From contig OZ038456.1 in the NCBI GenBank assembly GCA_964036195.1, forward strand, positions 12,524,001 through 12,588,000: a DNA stretch of 64,000 nt, given 5' to 3'. Below are positions 42,228-54,180 of this stretch, piece by piece. The notes below the pieces were generated by a model. The model ran no database searches. It was given only the letters and a program-made list of their open reading frames with translations, and had not been told where the DNA came from. This stretch comes from Sphaerolaimus hirsutus (lineage: Eukaryota; Nematoda; Chromadorea; Monhysterida; Sphaerolaimidae). Numbering within the stretch: position 1 is the first letter of the stretch; each line of letters begins with the position of its first letter. Both the position numbers and the translations under genes were made by a program.

Positions 42228-43800
42228 TTCTAGGTCAGACTTCCAGACTATGACAACCTGATTCATCATCCCAATTCATGACAAATAAGTGGGCTGTCTA
42301 AATCTCATTTGAAGAAACTCGTGAGTCTACAAATGCAGACATTTCGGCTTGCTCTTAAAGCACCAATGTGGATCAGTAGCAGAATACTTGCCATCGAAGG
42401 GGATCTTACTACTGTTAAGGGAGCTTATAATAAGCTCATTATTAGCCACAGTAAGTACCTGAGAGGGGTGTCTGTCAGTAAAACGACTGCGGAAGCTGCG
42501 GCTATCTGGCAGACGTTACGAAATGGTCAAAAACGCCAGAATAGTCCTGTAGGGCGTGAAGTGAAAATTCAAAAGGAATGGGATCTTAATCCTCTACTAA
42601 GTAAAAAGGGACTAAAACTCACTTGTAAAGAAAAATCCTGGGATGATAAAAGCCTGGGAGAAGTACATGTGTCTAGGGTGCGTGGGGAACGGTACAGTGG
42701 CTTGGGTGTGATGCCTATCAATCCAAAATCATTGTACCGTAATGAATTGGCCTGGTTATGGTTTAGACATGGCCTACTGCAAGAAACCATTCAATTCACT
42801 TTGGGGGTTGGCAGAAGAAGTAGGACGCTTGTGAATTGCATATTCTGTAAAAGAAATGGAATACACATGTGGCTGACAGTGCCACATATCCTGTTTGGGT
42901 GCCCCTCCCTACACCTGATTGGGTGGCGGGAGGGATTACTTAAAGCACTGCCGGGGGTGTGCTGTGAAGGGGAATGTGCTGAGAAAATAAAGGCAGCAAG
43001 TCAGGTCGACAGATCAGATATAATCCGTTCACCGAACCTATGCCAAACAGTAAGAGTAACGCTATCTAAGGAAGTGTATGCTCTTGATAAAGGGCTGTGT
43101 AACATGTACACAGGCCTGGTACAGAGGTAATACTTGCAAATCGAGTTGGACATGATTTAGATGTTAATTTACATTGTTTGCAGGTATTTCTTGCACTTTA
43201 TGCACACCTTTTCAACATTTATCAAAAGCACTTCCGGAACAAAATACATTGTATCTGTAAATTAGAACCTGGATATGGTAGACGGCTGCAAGAGAGTTAT
43301 TGGAGCGGTCTATCATGTTCTACAGTGTTCTATGGTACGTAAATTACTGGTACAATATGAATGAGAATCCAATCATATTAGTGTGTGCAACACTATAATG
43401 AGCTTTGGTTTAGCAGGGTGCACCCTGGCTTCCGAAGTGCGTTTATTTGGATTGGGACTGTAAGTAGTAAATTTTCTTTAAGTTTCCTTCTGTGCTCTAA
43501 TTATCGTATGGTGCTTCAACATGCGTTCCAAAAGTTTTTATACTTCATTCACTTTTTGGTATTTCGCTTGTCACATTTCACTTGTCACATTTACACTACG
43601 ATCTGCCTTGTATCCCTATTTCTAAACCGGTACTTTCGTCTATATGCATTGTTTTTTTTACCTCGCGAAATCTGTTCCCGCATGTGTATTTACCTGGCGT
43701 GATTTTCTTTTATTCTGTTAGATAGTTATTTTGGTATGTACCCTTGACGCCCGTCGCCAATTGTGGTAATAACTTGAAATGAAATGAAATGAAATGAAAT
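42228..43800 (+). mobile_element. 5'-truncated non-LTR retrotransposon with GAAAT tail
   Basis: A 273-codon frame (42309-43130) starts in what looks like the end of the reverse-transcriptase domain (LQMQTFRLALKAPMW...ILAIEGDL). It ends with a Cys/His motif, NCIFCKRNGIHMW...HILFGCP, typical of the C terminus of LINE ORF2 proteins. The 3' UTR closes with four GAAAT repeats at about 43777-43800, a tail style seen in CR1/L2-type elements. Catalytic RT motifs and endonuclease are absent, so it is dead on arrival. The frame itself has no stop, so the insertion is fairly recent. Confidence 0.78.
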
Positions 43801-43920
43801 ATATTCACAAGGAACAAAATTAAACAACATAGGTAAAACATTATTTTGGGTATTTCCACATGACTACATTTTTACATAAAGCATACGTGTACCCATTTTC
43901 AGTATATCGCTGGGCTGCAT

Positions 43921-44427
43921 CAGAGTCGATAAAATACTAGTATATTTGGAATGTGTAAGTATAAATACACATTTTAAATTTCAGTGCTGCTTGAATACGT
44001 TTACGTTTCCTTCCAAAAAAATACTAGTAGTCACTTCTCGCATATTTTTTTAAAGTTTTTACAGGATGTTTTTTTCAGATAGGCTTTCATATAGGCCTTT
44101 TCAAGGCATAAAGGGAAAAAGAGAGAAATACTAAAAATAGGTAAAAAATATCCAAATAGCTAAAAAATGGGCAAAACACATTAAGTAGTGAATTTGAGGG
44201 TGAAAAGTATGAGAATTTGTCATTTTGAGTGGAAATCGGGGCAAAATTTCTGAAAATACCAACTTTTACATTTTCTGGGGGCAAAAGTAATTTACTCACG
44301 TTTACTCATGTCATGAGTAAAAGTATAAACAATTTACTTTACATAATCTGTACTCAGCGGTGAGTAAAAATAAATACTTTACGTTTACGTTTAATTACAA
44401 AAAAGTTCAGTACTTTCAACAACTCTG
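43921..44427. mobile_element. hAT-like MITE, CAGAGTTG family, worn
   Basis: The ends are CAGAGTCGATAAAATACTAG and CTTTCAACAACTCTG. The interior holds ACGTTTACG and TTTACTCACGTTTACTCATG units. The flanking 8-mers GGCTGCAT and GTGCAAAG do not match convincingly. Confidence 0.7.
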
Positions 44428-44542
44428 GTGCAAAGTGAATGTTAAATAAATTCATGTAAATACATTTTCTCTGCGATTAATCATAAAAGGGTAAGCGGAT
44501 GTGCGCTAAAAAGTGCGAGCAAAAGAACAAAAAAACACTCTA

Positions 44543-44788
44543 TACTCCGGTTACTTTACACCTTGCACGCGTGGTTCCCGCTGGAAGTGCGCCAATGATG
44601 GTTAACGCGTGCAAGTTTCATAAAAAGATGACAAAAATGATTGTTGTTATACTGTTATTCATAAATATATTCACATCGATGAATTTTTGTCATCTTTTTA
44701 CGGCAATCGCATGATTTAATAATCATTGGCACGCTTCCAACACGAGACATAAATCCGTGCGAGGGCAGAGTATCATGTACGCCGAGTA
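44543..44788. mobile_element. TACTC-ended MITE
   Basis: The ends TACTCCGGTTACTT and GTACGCCGAGTA are inverted, with TA at the flanks. The body is nearly the same as 9549-9793 and the inverse of 4000-4247. This copy preserves the right TIR best. Confidence 0.75.
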
Positions 44789-45034
44789 TAGTCGGTTTGA
44801 CTGGGCCACTGAGAATTTTTGACTGTTGGATATGGGAAAAATCATGCAATTGATCAACAATACGCCGAAATTATCTGATTGTTTGGGTCAGTTACATTAA
44901 ATTCTCGATAGTATCCCCATGCTCGAATAAATCCCCACTGCAATGGACGGGAAATGTGCTGCGTTGACTAAAAGCAGTCAATCATACCAGACAAGACAGA
45001 ACAAGAAAATCTAAATAATTATGTCTCGACTAGT

Positions 45035-45350
45035 CTAGTGATGTTTAAAGCGTCATTTTTTCGGCGCCGCTTTGCCGCATCTAGACCGATAAAAGCGCCA
45101 TGACGTTTGACCGATAAAAAGCTCCATGGCGCTTGGTGCTCTTTTTTCTGCCATGTCCATAAAAGCGTCTGGCCCTTGGCGTTTGGGGTTAGCAGCAGCA
45201 CCATGGTGAAAAGCGCCATGGCGCCCTTGTCTCTTGGCGCTTGGCGCCGTTCCGTTACGTTCTTGCGCCTATCCTTTGGCGCTTTGCGTCAGACCTATAG
45301 AAAACGCCATGGCGCTATTGGTTTGCGGCGCTAAAGCCCTGGCGCCACTA
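45035..45350. mobile_element. GCGCC hAT-like element
   Basis: It starts near CTAGTGATGTTTAAAGCGTC and ends near CTGGCGCCACTAG. The interior has many GGCGCC, GCGCCATGGCGC and GGCGCTT units. The target duplication is not resolved. Confidence 0.6.
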
Positions 45351-45485
45351 GAAAACATTCACACCACTACGTAGTCTGGAGTTTGGACTGATTATTCATC
45401 GAACACAAATGCAGTGCGTGTGTGCAACGACAGAATTACAGGATAGCATGTTACCTTACCTGTAGCGACAGCATAACATAACATA

Positions 45486-45730
45486 CCGTATTTCCTCGAA
45501 TTAGCCCCCTCGAAATACCCACTTCGAAATACCCCCAGGTCTAGACGAGCTGAGGAAAAAATACCTCCCCCCTCGAAATACCCCCAGTCTGCAATGATGT
45601 ACATCACGTATGCAATGTATTTACCTTCATGATGTATTTATTGGGACCACTTCGCATTGCAGCTATACAGAGTAGTTTGTATTTTCAGTCTGAAAAAAAA
45701 CCCTGGGGGTATTTCGAGGATATACGATAT
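45486..45730. mobile_element. TA MITE, CCGTATTTCC subfamily, short and worn
   Basis: The left end is TA plus CCGTATTTCCTCGAATTAGC. The right end is TTTCGAGGATATACGAT. Interior units CCTCGAAATACCC are present. Confidence 0.7.
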
Positions 45731-45836
45731 TTGTTCCCATTTATTTGCGTAAATATGATAGTAGTTTTGACCCGTAGACAATTTTCAGACTTTCTTGTCC
45801 ATATAACATCGTTCGTACAATCAATTGATTGAAAAA

Positions 45837-46567
45837 ATGGAAGAAAAAATGTCCACAGAAGAATTATTCAAAAGATTTAGGTACGTTGTGTTCACCAAAT
45901 AATTATACCCTATATCATTCGAAATATGACAAAAATCTATGATACAAAAATAAAACATATCTATAAAAAATCTATAAAAAAGTATGATAAACGATGAAAT
46001 ATAAGCACTACGTCTCTCCAACCAAAACGACGTAAAAACCGCGGCAAAAAAGTTCAATGACATATTCCATTGCGACAAATAGTGCAGTAAAGTAAGGGCT
46101 CGGTCTGCTTCTACGTAGCACACATTCATTCACTTTCGCATGCACCTATTTACTACCCAAGCGAAGCTTCCAACTAATACCATGAACGGTATGTCATGGG
46201 AATGACCTACTGAAATGATGGCAGAATGTAACGGACCGGTAATGAATTTGCCTATTCGAAATTTAACGGGTTTATTTCTTTGAAATTGAACTGTACGAGA
46301 TTCAATTTGTAGAAATATTTGAGAATTTGCATGTGACAAATATTTGAGTCGGTAACTGCTTCCTATAACCTGATTTTATTATCTAACATTGCATTTCATT
46401 TAAAAAAATCATTTTGTTTCAGTGCCCAGCTTACCACTGAAGCTCTTTTAATCTCAAATGTTTTTCACAAATTCACAGCTTGCATGTTGCACCAGCTGCA
46501 CTTTACTAATACTATTGGAAAAATTTGCTTTGATGACATTTACTGTAAAAAAAATATGTGGAGATAG
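45837..46567 (+). CDS. Possible small two-exon gene, function unknown
   Basis: Candidate exon 1 is 45837-45880 (MEEKMSTEELFKRF, ending AG|GTACGT). Candidate exon 2 is 46423-46567, after TTTTGTTTCAG, and continues in phase (SAQLTTEALLISNVF...) to a TAG at 46565-46567. That gives 62 residues. Alternatively exon 2 could end at a donor in TTTACT|GTAAAA and the gene continue. The support is only a good donor, a good pyrimidine-rich acceptor and matching phase. No family is recognised. Confidence 0.35.
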
Positions 46568-46592
46568 AATAGTAACAAGTGTCTTTAATATA

Positions 46593-47022
46593 CCGTATTA
46601 CCTCGAATTACCCCCCCCCCTTGAATTAACCCCCCCCCCCCCTCGAAATACCCCCCCTAAAATTCGGCTGAGGAAATAATAAACCCCCCCTCGAAATACC
46701 CCCCCCTAAATTGAGTGTAAAGAGACGTACATGACAAATACCGCAGTTTGTGATCTGTACACTGCATAACACACGTTAAGAGTGATGATCAAGTGACGTT
46801 AGGGAAGGTCTTTTGTGTATATACAGTTACATATCCCTATAAACACATATACATCGACGTAATTGTTCGATTTTTCAACGTCTGCGTATGGGGAATTTCC
46901 GAAAATTTCTGGCGAAATAATAAACTCCCCCTCGAATAAACCCCCCCCCACTCGAATTATCCCCCCCTGAAATTTTGCTGGCGAAATAATAAACCCCCTG
47001 GGGGTATTTCGAGGTAATACGG
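46593..47022. mobile_element. TA MITE, CCGTATTACCTCGAATTACC subfamily
   Basis: The ends are CCGTATTACCTCGAATTACC and GTATTTCGAGGTAATACGG, with TA on both sides. Interior repeats read TTGAATTAACCCCC and CTCGAATTATCCCCC, changed in step with the terminal sequence. Relatives are at 48897-49299, 55643-56067 and 56285-56674. Confidence 0.9.
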
Positions 47023-47089
47023 TATGGAAATAAAAAGGCAAACAATGCTATGTTTTCAACCATTTTGATCGAATAATGGATCAAACTTT

Positions 47090-47175
47090 GATCGCCCTTG
47101 GCGCTTGGCGCCCTTTTTCCGTGGCGCCCTTGGCGCCTGGCGCCCTGCTTTAGAAGAGCGCCAAAAAGGCGCCAG
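47090..47175. repeat. Short GCGCC cluster
   Basis: About 85 bp of CCCTTGGCGCTTGGCGCC and GGCGCCTGGCGCCCTG units, possibly the left end of the element whose right part is 47401-47842. Confidence 0.5.
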
Positions 47176-47400
47176 CAGGGTTTCACGGTGAGTGCTGTGT
47201 AAACGAAAAAAAATGAAAAACGCATCCGTGGATGATCTAAATTCGCCAGAAAAATGGACGGAGTGGTGTGAGTGGGTGGAAATCTTTCATCCAACAGTTC
47301 ATCAGATCTGTCTGACGGATCAGAAGACAATAATGATGGACCGTCTAACTTCCAAAATCATAAATAAACGGATTTAAATCGTTGCAATTAGGAAACATTG

Positions 47401-47842
47401 TTTGGAAAGGTCTATTTGTAATGAATGGATTGTTGTCAAATGACAATTTGTCATATGAATTTTATTAGAACTAATTTTGTTGCTAGCCTTGTTTTTGTTC
47501 ATTACATCCTGGAGAACGCGAATTAAGAAGTGAATGCGCGTACAATGGTGCTGTAGAAACGTTTTTAGCACACGCATGGTGTTGAAGGCACTTTTTTATT
47601 CTGGCGCCCTTGGCGCCTGGCGCCCTATTTTCCAAATGGCGCCATGGCGCCCTTGGCGCTTGGCGCCCTTTTTCCGTGGCGCCCCTAGCGCCTGGCGCCC
47701 ACTTTCTGAATGGCGCCATGGCGCCCTTGGCGCCTGGCGCCCTTTTTCTGTGGCGCCCTTGGCGCTTGGCGCCCACTTTCCAAATGGCGCCATGGCGCCC
47801 TTGGCGCCTGGCGCCATTTTTTCTGGCGCTTTTCCATCACTA
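47401..47842. mobile_element. GCGCC-rich hAT-like element, second copy of 1-460
   Basis: It matches 1-460 from its first base (GTTTGGAAAGGTC), through the GCGCC array, to the end CTTTTCCATCACTA. The flanking sequence afterwards differs. The left boundary could lie upstream, near 47090. Confidence 0.75.
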
Positions 47843-48404
47843 CTCTGCACCTTGTTCTTGCATTTTCAACACAAAAGTACAAAGAATCGTTTTTACAGGG
47901 TTTTTTTCTAGTGGTGGAATAAAAATTCAAAAAGTTAATCAAATTCGATAGTTTGAAAACCGTATCAAATTTTGTAACGTTCGTTTGCCATCGTTAAATG
48001 CACCCATAAATATTTATGTTCCAGGCACAGATTATAAATTAACGACCATCACTAAAAACATAATGTGTAGCGATAAACAGCGGAATTAACAGTGAACGCT
48101 GGGGCGTTTATCAATTTACATATGCGAACAAAAAAGATAAAACAAGCAGAAATCTTCATGGAATTATGGTTTATGATTTATGGCGCTTTATCATGGTTTG
48201 CTGTTTTACTAAAGCTAACGTCAAGGGTTTCAGTGGAGCTCACAGTTCGTGTTTGCAAATCGATTCATACACAAACTTTGTACATGACTAGAGATGGCGC
48301 TAGGCTAACGCCATTTTATGGCGGACGTGCAATGGCGCCGTTTTTCCGTGCATGACGCCCTTTCAAACTGGTGCCAGAGCGGTAGCTGGCGAAGTCGTAG
48401 CCTA

Positions 48405-48783
48405 CCGTATTTCCTCTAAATACCCCCAGGGGGGTCTTTTTTTCAGAGTGCAAATTTTGAGGTGGTATATCCAGGGGGCTTATTCGAGGAGGTTTTTTTC
48501 CCCAGAAATTTTCGAGGTGGATCGTAATAAAGATTGGGTTTTACATACCCAAAACTGGTAATAAACGTAATAAAACATAATGCATTTAGACGTATCAACG
48601 TAGATGGCTACAGAAACTAGTCTGTGTGTAGCTGCGATGCATATAGGCAGCAATTAATACAATGTGTACATTGCATAAATACATGATGAAACTTATTCTA
48701 GACGGGGGTGGGGGGTTATTTTTCCTCAGCTCGAAAAGACCTGGGTGTATATCGAGGGGGGTTGATTCAAGGGGGGTATTTAC
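48405..48783. mobile_element. TA MITE inside a GCGCC-type element
   Basis: The left end is TA plus CCGTATTTCCTCTAAATACC. The interior has GGGCTTATTCGAGGAGG and GATTCAAGGGGGGTATT. The right end is worn. GCGCC motifs on both sides (48293-48380 and 48783-48830, ending CTTTTCCATCACTA) suggest it was inserted in a GCGCC element. Confidence 0.65.
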
Positions 48784-48896
48784 AGCGCCACTAACTTGTC
48801 AGATCTTTAAAGCGCCATGACGCCACTTTCCATGATGCTTTTCCATCACTACCCAAGACTACAAGATCACAATCTGCCTCAGTAAATAAATACATA

Positions 48897-49299
48897 CCGT
48901 ATTACCTCGAATTAACCCCCCCCCCCTTGAATTAACCCCCCCTCGAATTAACCGCCCCCTCAAAATGGGCTGGGGAAATAATAAACCCCCCTTCGAAATA
49001 CCCCCCAAATACAGTGTAAACGGCATGTACACAACAAATACCACAGTGTGTGAACTGCATTATGCACAAGTTAAAACCGATGACTGAGTGACGTTAGGGA
49101 AGGATTTATGTGCATATACAGCTGTATATGCACATAAACACTCATACGTCTCTGACAATGTTGTATTTTTCTACGTCTGAGTATGGGGAATTTCGTAAAA
49201 TTTCTGTCGAAATAATAGACCCCCCCCCTCGAATTAACCCCCCTCAAAATTTGCTGGCGAAATAATAAACCCCCATGGGGGTATTTCGAGGTAATACGG
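48897..49299. mobile_element. TA MITE, CCGTATTACCTCGAATTAAC subfamily
   Basis: Complete ends with TA flanks (48895-48896, 49300-49301). Interior units are CTTGAATTAACCCCCC and TCAAAATTTGCTGGCGAAAT. Confidence 0.9.
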
Positions 49300-49347
49300 T
49301 AAATACACATGTACAATATATTTATTTATATTTACAGTTTTTCTCTG

Positions 49348-49649
49348 AAATCTCACCTCGAATTAAACCCCCTCGAATTAAACCCGTCGAACTTGAACTG
49401 GGTATGTACTACGTAAATACATTATGTGAGCTGATTTATTGAGTAGTAAATAAATAATCGGTTTTTACGAGTTAAGTACTCGTATTTTAGTGATGATAAC
49501 CTTCACATCTGGGTATAAAAATTCAAAAAATAGGTCATCAACTTTCAAAACAAAACATGGTGAAAAAAGCCCCCCTCGAATAAGCCCCCCACAAAAACAT
49601 TTGCTGGCGAACTTATAACCCCCAGGGGTGATACTACGAGGAAATACGG
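49348..49649. mobile_element. TA MITE, worn left end
   Basis: The right end ACGAGGAAATACGG plus TA is clear. The left part CACCTCGAATTAAACCCCCT lacks the CCGTATT terminus. Confidence 0.6.
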
Positions 49650-49814
49650 TATGTATGTATGTACGTGTACAGTAACAGGCCATAAAGATGCATGTAAGCC
49701 GCGTTAACACGCAAAGGCAATTCCAGTAGACTGCAGCAGTGCATTTCATTCCAATTAGCACTGCGCAATGTTTAAGCTGGGCAAACGGTGAATACTGTAT
49801 ATTTATCATCAACC

Positions 49815-49950
49815 ACCGTATTACCTCCAAATGTAATATATCTTCAAAAAGAGGTACCCGCAAATATGAATCCTCTATTTTGGCCTTTATGAACGTTACG
49901 CAATATAAAAAATGGCACCCCTTCAATAAGAGGTATACCTCCAAAAAGTG
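49815..49950. mobile_element. CCGTATTACCTCCAAATGTA element, left part
   Basis: It begins with the family terminus but continues with AAAAAGAGGTACCCGC- and AATAAGAGGTATACCTCC-type units. It is closer to the element at 59098-59542 than to the C-rich MITEs. No right terminus is visible. Confidence 0.45.
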
Positions 49951-50276
49951 TCACAATTGGCAGCGTGCCAGAAACACGTCAAATCGTAAAAATAGTGAAC
50001 AAACACGTAGGAATGGGCAAAATATCTTGGAGATACGGCTCAAAGATCCAACTATCTGAATCGAATTGAATTGAACACGGTGAAAATGGTCCCGAAGGGC
50101 CCCAGACAACTCTGTGTCAACTTGTATTAGGCCCGGTTCACCATTTTGTTTCATTTCAGTTTGATAAAATAAATTGAGTCGTTCACTGTTGGTTGGATGT
50201 TTGCAAAATCTGGAGAACACTACAGTGTGCATCACTCTAACAAGAGGTTCCTTCTAATTGTGGGCGCAGAAAAAAG

Positions 50277-50324
50277 GGCTATTTACACAGGTCCCGGCCG
50301 GGGACCGGGACCTGTGTAAATAGC
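50277..50324. mobile_element. 48-bp solo palindrome of the foldback family
   Basis: GGCTATTTACACAGGTCCCG joins almost directly to its complement CCGGGACCTGTGTAAATAGC. It is the 462-bp foldback of 20934-21395 with only the termini left. No target duplication is evident. Confidence 0.85.
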
Positions 50325-51726
50325 GAAATAAGTGACGAAATAAATATTGGGTACCTAAATACCTACCTAGATACAATACGCGTACTATTCGATGAAATAT
50401 AGTATTCATTATTAAATAGTGGAAACTTGAGAGGAATACCAGTTTCTAGGGGTTAGCATGTGTTAGTCGAATGTACTTCGAGAAGATATCGGAAATTAAT
50501 AAAAATGAAATACAAAAAAATGGAAACGTGAAGAGTGGAAAAAATAGACGCACTAGAGTTCTCACTATAAATACAGTTTACTGAAACAAAGTTCTGAAGC
50601 TTTCTATTTTCATGTAAATGTCTGCGACGCAATTCTGAAGGCGCCAAATCAAAATTCAAAGACACCTCATTAAGATACAGACACACCAGCTCTAACCAGG
50701 ATCCGCTACTCATGTAGGCCAGTTGAAGAAAACTATTGCTTGCATGGTGCTCATTCGCGCTGAGCAGTAACTTGAAAATGTTCTCTACAACATTAAGTGC
50801 ACAGTTTGAGATGAAATTCTAAATCAATTTCAATTTTCAGTTTGGAAATCAACTTTGAGATCGAGCCATTTTCCCATTTGTTTTTTCTACTTCAAAGATT
50901 TCTGACGTCTTCACATATATAAATTTGATTGTACTACGCATACAGCACGGTCTACTCTATAAGCGTACAGATTTATGTCTTACGCGCCAACGCGATACTT
51001 ACATACGCACTTTCGCAAAAAAAAATATTTGAGAAAAAGGCGGAGTCGCGTACAAGCAACAATTTTGATGCCTTTACAAACATTTTTCTATTTTGGAACA
51101 ATTTTCATTTTAAGTATGATGTCATTGCGCACGTTTGTGCAGCACAATATTTAAATGTAACTATGTAAAAATTATCAGCTTTTATAGCTGTACAGTAGAA
51201 TTTATCTACTACACACATGCCATATGATTAATGTTTAAAAGTACTTTTAAGCAAATACTTAACAAACTTAAACTCTTGAAAATAAGGAGATTAGAATTTA
51301 CATGTGTTTATCCACCCACTCTTGGAAGTTATGGACATATGTAAAGCCAAAACCAGGCGTATTTATCTTACAAGTACAACTTACTTACGCAATGCCTTTT
51401 CCTTATGATGTATATAATAAAGTAGAAAAACAAAATAGGTACTTAGAAATGCAAAAATCTATCAACAAAATGTACCCACAGTTGGGCAATGTACTCTCCA
51501 CACTGTGCAATTAGCGTTCTTAAAATCTGTAGGAGATTTATATTTAAAACATATAATATTTAAGATTCAGGTATTTTAAATTTTTCAACGATTTTCCAGA
51601 GAGAATTTTATTTTAAAAAAAAATATGTTTTTCTGTGAGAATGAAAATATAAAAAATTACAGTCACCTTACAAATATATTTATTGTATTGGAGGAACCTC
51701 CATTGTGATTTTCTATACTAGGGGAA
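50325..51726. other. AT-rich region without a recognised gene
   Basis: Short frames occur (for example 51302-51514 on the + strand), but none shows splice support, family similarity or a repeat structure. Confidence 0.5.
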
Positions 51727-51734
51727 CTGCCAAG

Positions 51735-52535
51735 CAGAGTTGTTAAAAGTACTGAACTTTTTTAAAAGTAAACATAAACATAAAGTATTTTTCTTTTACT
51801 CACCCCTGTCTACAGAAAATGTAAAGTATTTTTAAAATACTTTTACACTGCGTAAAACATGAGTAAAATACCTTTTTCAGAGAAAACGTTAAAACGAGGG
51901 TTTTTTCTGGGGAAAACAAAAAATGAGTATTTTTTCTCACAGAAAACGTAAAAGTTAGTATTTTTCACACAAAAAGACAGTATTTTTTGAATTTTTACTC
52001 TGATAGACAAAAATACCGTATTTCCACAAAATACCCCCCCCCCCTTCAAAATACCCACCCTCAAAATGGGCACTATGAATTTGTGGTCTGGGAAATGCAT
52101 AACAGACATTCAAAACACTTACTGTGTTACGTTAGAACATTGTTTATACCATCTACATCCTTATATAAGGCTGTAAAAACTTATAAATGGTGGTTATTGT
52201 TGCATTTTTCACTTGTTTCTCTCAAAATTCTCACTCTGAAAAAATAAACCCCATGGGGGTATTTCGATGAAATATGGTATGTGTATTTAATAAGTGTTTA
52301 AATTGAATTTTGAAATAAGTATTTCTTAGGAAAATGTCTTATGTTTTTCACTTTCTGTTTGGCAAAATGACAATTTCTGTCCCCTAAAAATATGTTTTCT
52401 GTACTCGCGTAATTTCAAAAAGTATGCCAGTAAGTCAGTACCGGTATTTTTTTCACGATGAAACGTAAACGTATTTATGCAGTACTCGAGTATCCCTAAA
52501 TATCGAGTAAACGGAAATACGTTTTAACAACTATG
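51735..52535. mobile_element. hAT-like MITE, CAGAGTTG ends, hosting a TA MITE
   Basis: The perfect 8-bp duplication CTGCCAAG lies at 51727-51734 and 52536-52543. The TIRs are CAGAGTTGTTAAAA and CATAGTTGTTAAAA. A TA MITE is nested at 52016-52277. Confidence 0.92.
52016..52277. mobile_element. TA MITE nested in a hAT-like element
   Basis: TA plus CCGTATTTCCACAAAATACC at the left faces GTATTTCGATGAAATATGG plus TA at the right. Interior CTTCAAAATACCC units follow the altered terminal sequence. Confidence 0.85.
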
Positions 52536-52543
52536 CTGCCAAG

Positions 52544-52712
52544 TATTAGTGTGCAGAATTCTACCATAATTTAACGAACCAAATTTTGTGATAAATTTTG
52601 TTATTAACAATTTCAAAATAAAACTGAAATATGATGATGAAAAAATGTACAATTTTTGTTCAATATTCAGATGGGTTATGGTAGGTTTCCATATTAGGGT
52701 CAGCCAGTATTA
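52544..52712. mobile_element. CCTACCATAA-ended MITE
   Basis: GAATTCTACCATAATTTAAC faces GGGTTATGGTAGGTTTCCAT around an AT-rich centre very similar to that of 57178-57366. Confidence 0.55.
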
Positions 52713-54180
52713 GTTTTGTACGCACCCTTGAAAAATTGAATCTAACATGACTGGGAGTGAATATTACACCAAAACTTTTCGTTAGAGCTATTTTTTGATA
52801 TTTTATTTTATTATATTATCTCAAAATCAACGATTTTTGGAATGCTATGTGCAGCAGAGAAAGCACCCTTATCACAGAGGCATTCCACTTAAGCCAAAGA
52901 TAACTGATGTGCGATTCTAAAGCAACAGACAGAACATGTACAAGTACAATTCTATTTTAGCGCCCACATCCCATGATAAGATGACAAAAATATGCATTTA
53001 AAACACAGAAATTCCTTGTTTCTCTGTGTTTTTGTTCCACACAAAATAAAACTTAGAATATGGATGTTGTTTTCATTGGGACTGACCACAGTCACTACCA
53101 ATACTCAATGTGATCACTTTGTTCACAAACACGGGGCAAAAAAATAAAAAGCAATGAACATTTTATGATAAAAATATTATATGCATTTGTTTTGTTTAGC
53201 TTGTGTATCTGCACCCTACACTCAGCCAATGGCAAATGCACCCAAAATGACTTGTCTTAGTTAAAAATGTGTGAGCATGCACTTTCAGAAAATAGGAAAA
53301 TATTTTTTTTTAAGACAGTATGCTCAGGTACAACAACATTTCACGCATGAAATCTTTTTAATGCTTTTTTAACAATGACGTCATGATAGACTGTTTCATA
53401 TAGAAGAATACATAGCAACATATCATACAGTCTGCAGTGTATACTGGCATAATGTTATTCAAACTCAGCAGACATATTTAAAAGGAGTCAGTGATTCAGT
53501 AGTTAGTTACATATGGCATGTGTCTTAAATATGAATTTAAACAGACTGATTCCATTTGTTTTACAATACATATTATTCAATCTGACCTTCTACGTTAGAA
53601 TGAAACAAATTGGTAGACATAACATTATAGAAAGTTGGATTGTAAGATTAACTTAACCAAAACAGTACATATGAATGGTCCACATCGAAGTTACTGTGTG
53701 TTTTGTACAAACAAGTTTGTACTGAGTGAAAGACACAAGATTTCAATCTGCATCACCAGTAACAGTGAAATGCAATAAATTAAGTCAACACATGTATCAA
53801 CTAGTGTGTGGGCCATCATTAGCAACCGTTTGCAGTTTGAATCAGTCATTATCGGTGATGCGAATGGAAATCCTGCCTATCTCACTCTCATTGATACAAA
53901 ACACACAGTAACTTGGACATGTGTGAAGACATGTGTGCACTCGTACAAACATTCCTTAGACCATTGACATCCATAATGTCTGCCGAGTTTACCTACTGTG
54001 CCTGGAAATGGGTATGGCATTCCATAACTGGTCTCCCATAACTGCATGATCTCAAAAGTTGAAACAGGCTAAATATATTAGGAATATTCATCTCATTGTT
54101 TTTATTCATGCATATACTTGCCATTAACATTATACATGTTGGAGGAAAGCAACTAACACCGCCAAAAATTAATGTGTATT
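52713..54180. other. AT-rich region without a recognised gene or element
   Basis: No convincing exon, inverted repeat or tandem array was found here. Confidence 0.5.

Noticed and set aside
47192-47377. Possible exon on either strand (for example KWTEWCEWVEIF on +)
   Set aside because: Both strands are open, there is no clear splice site, and it sits between GCGCC element parts; it could be part of that element.
51302-51514. 70-codon ORF reading like a soluble protein
   Set aside because: No promoter, splice or homology evidence; it is isolated in AT-rich sequence.
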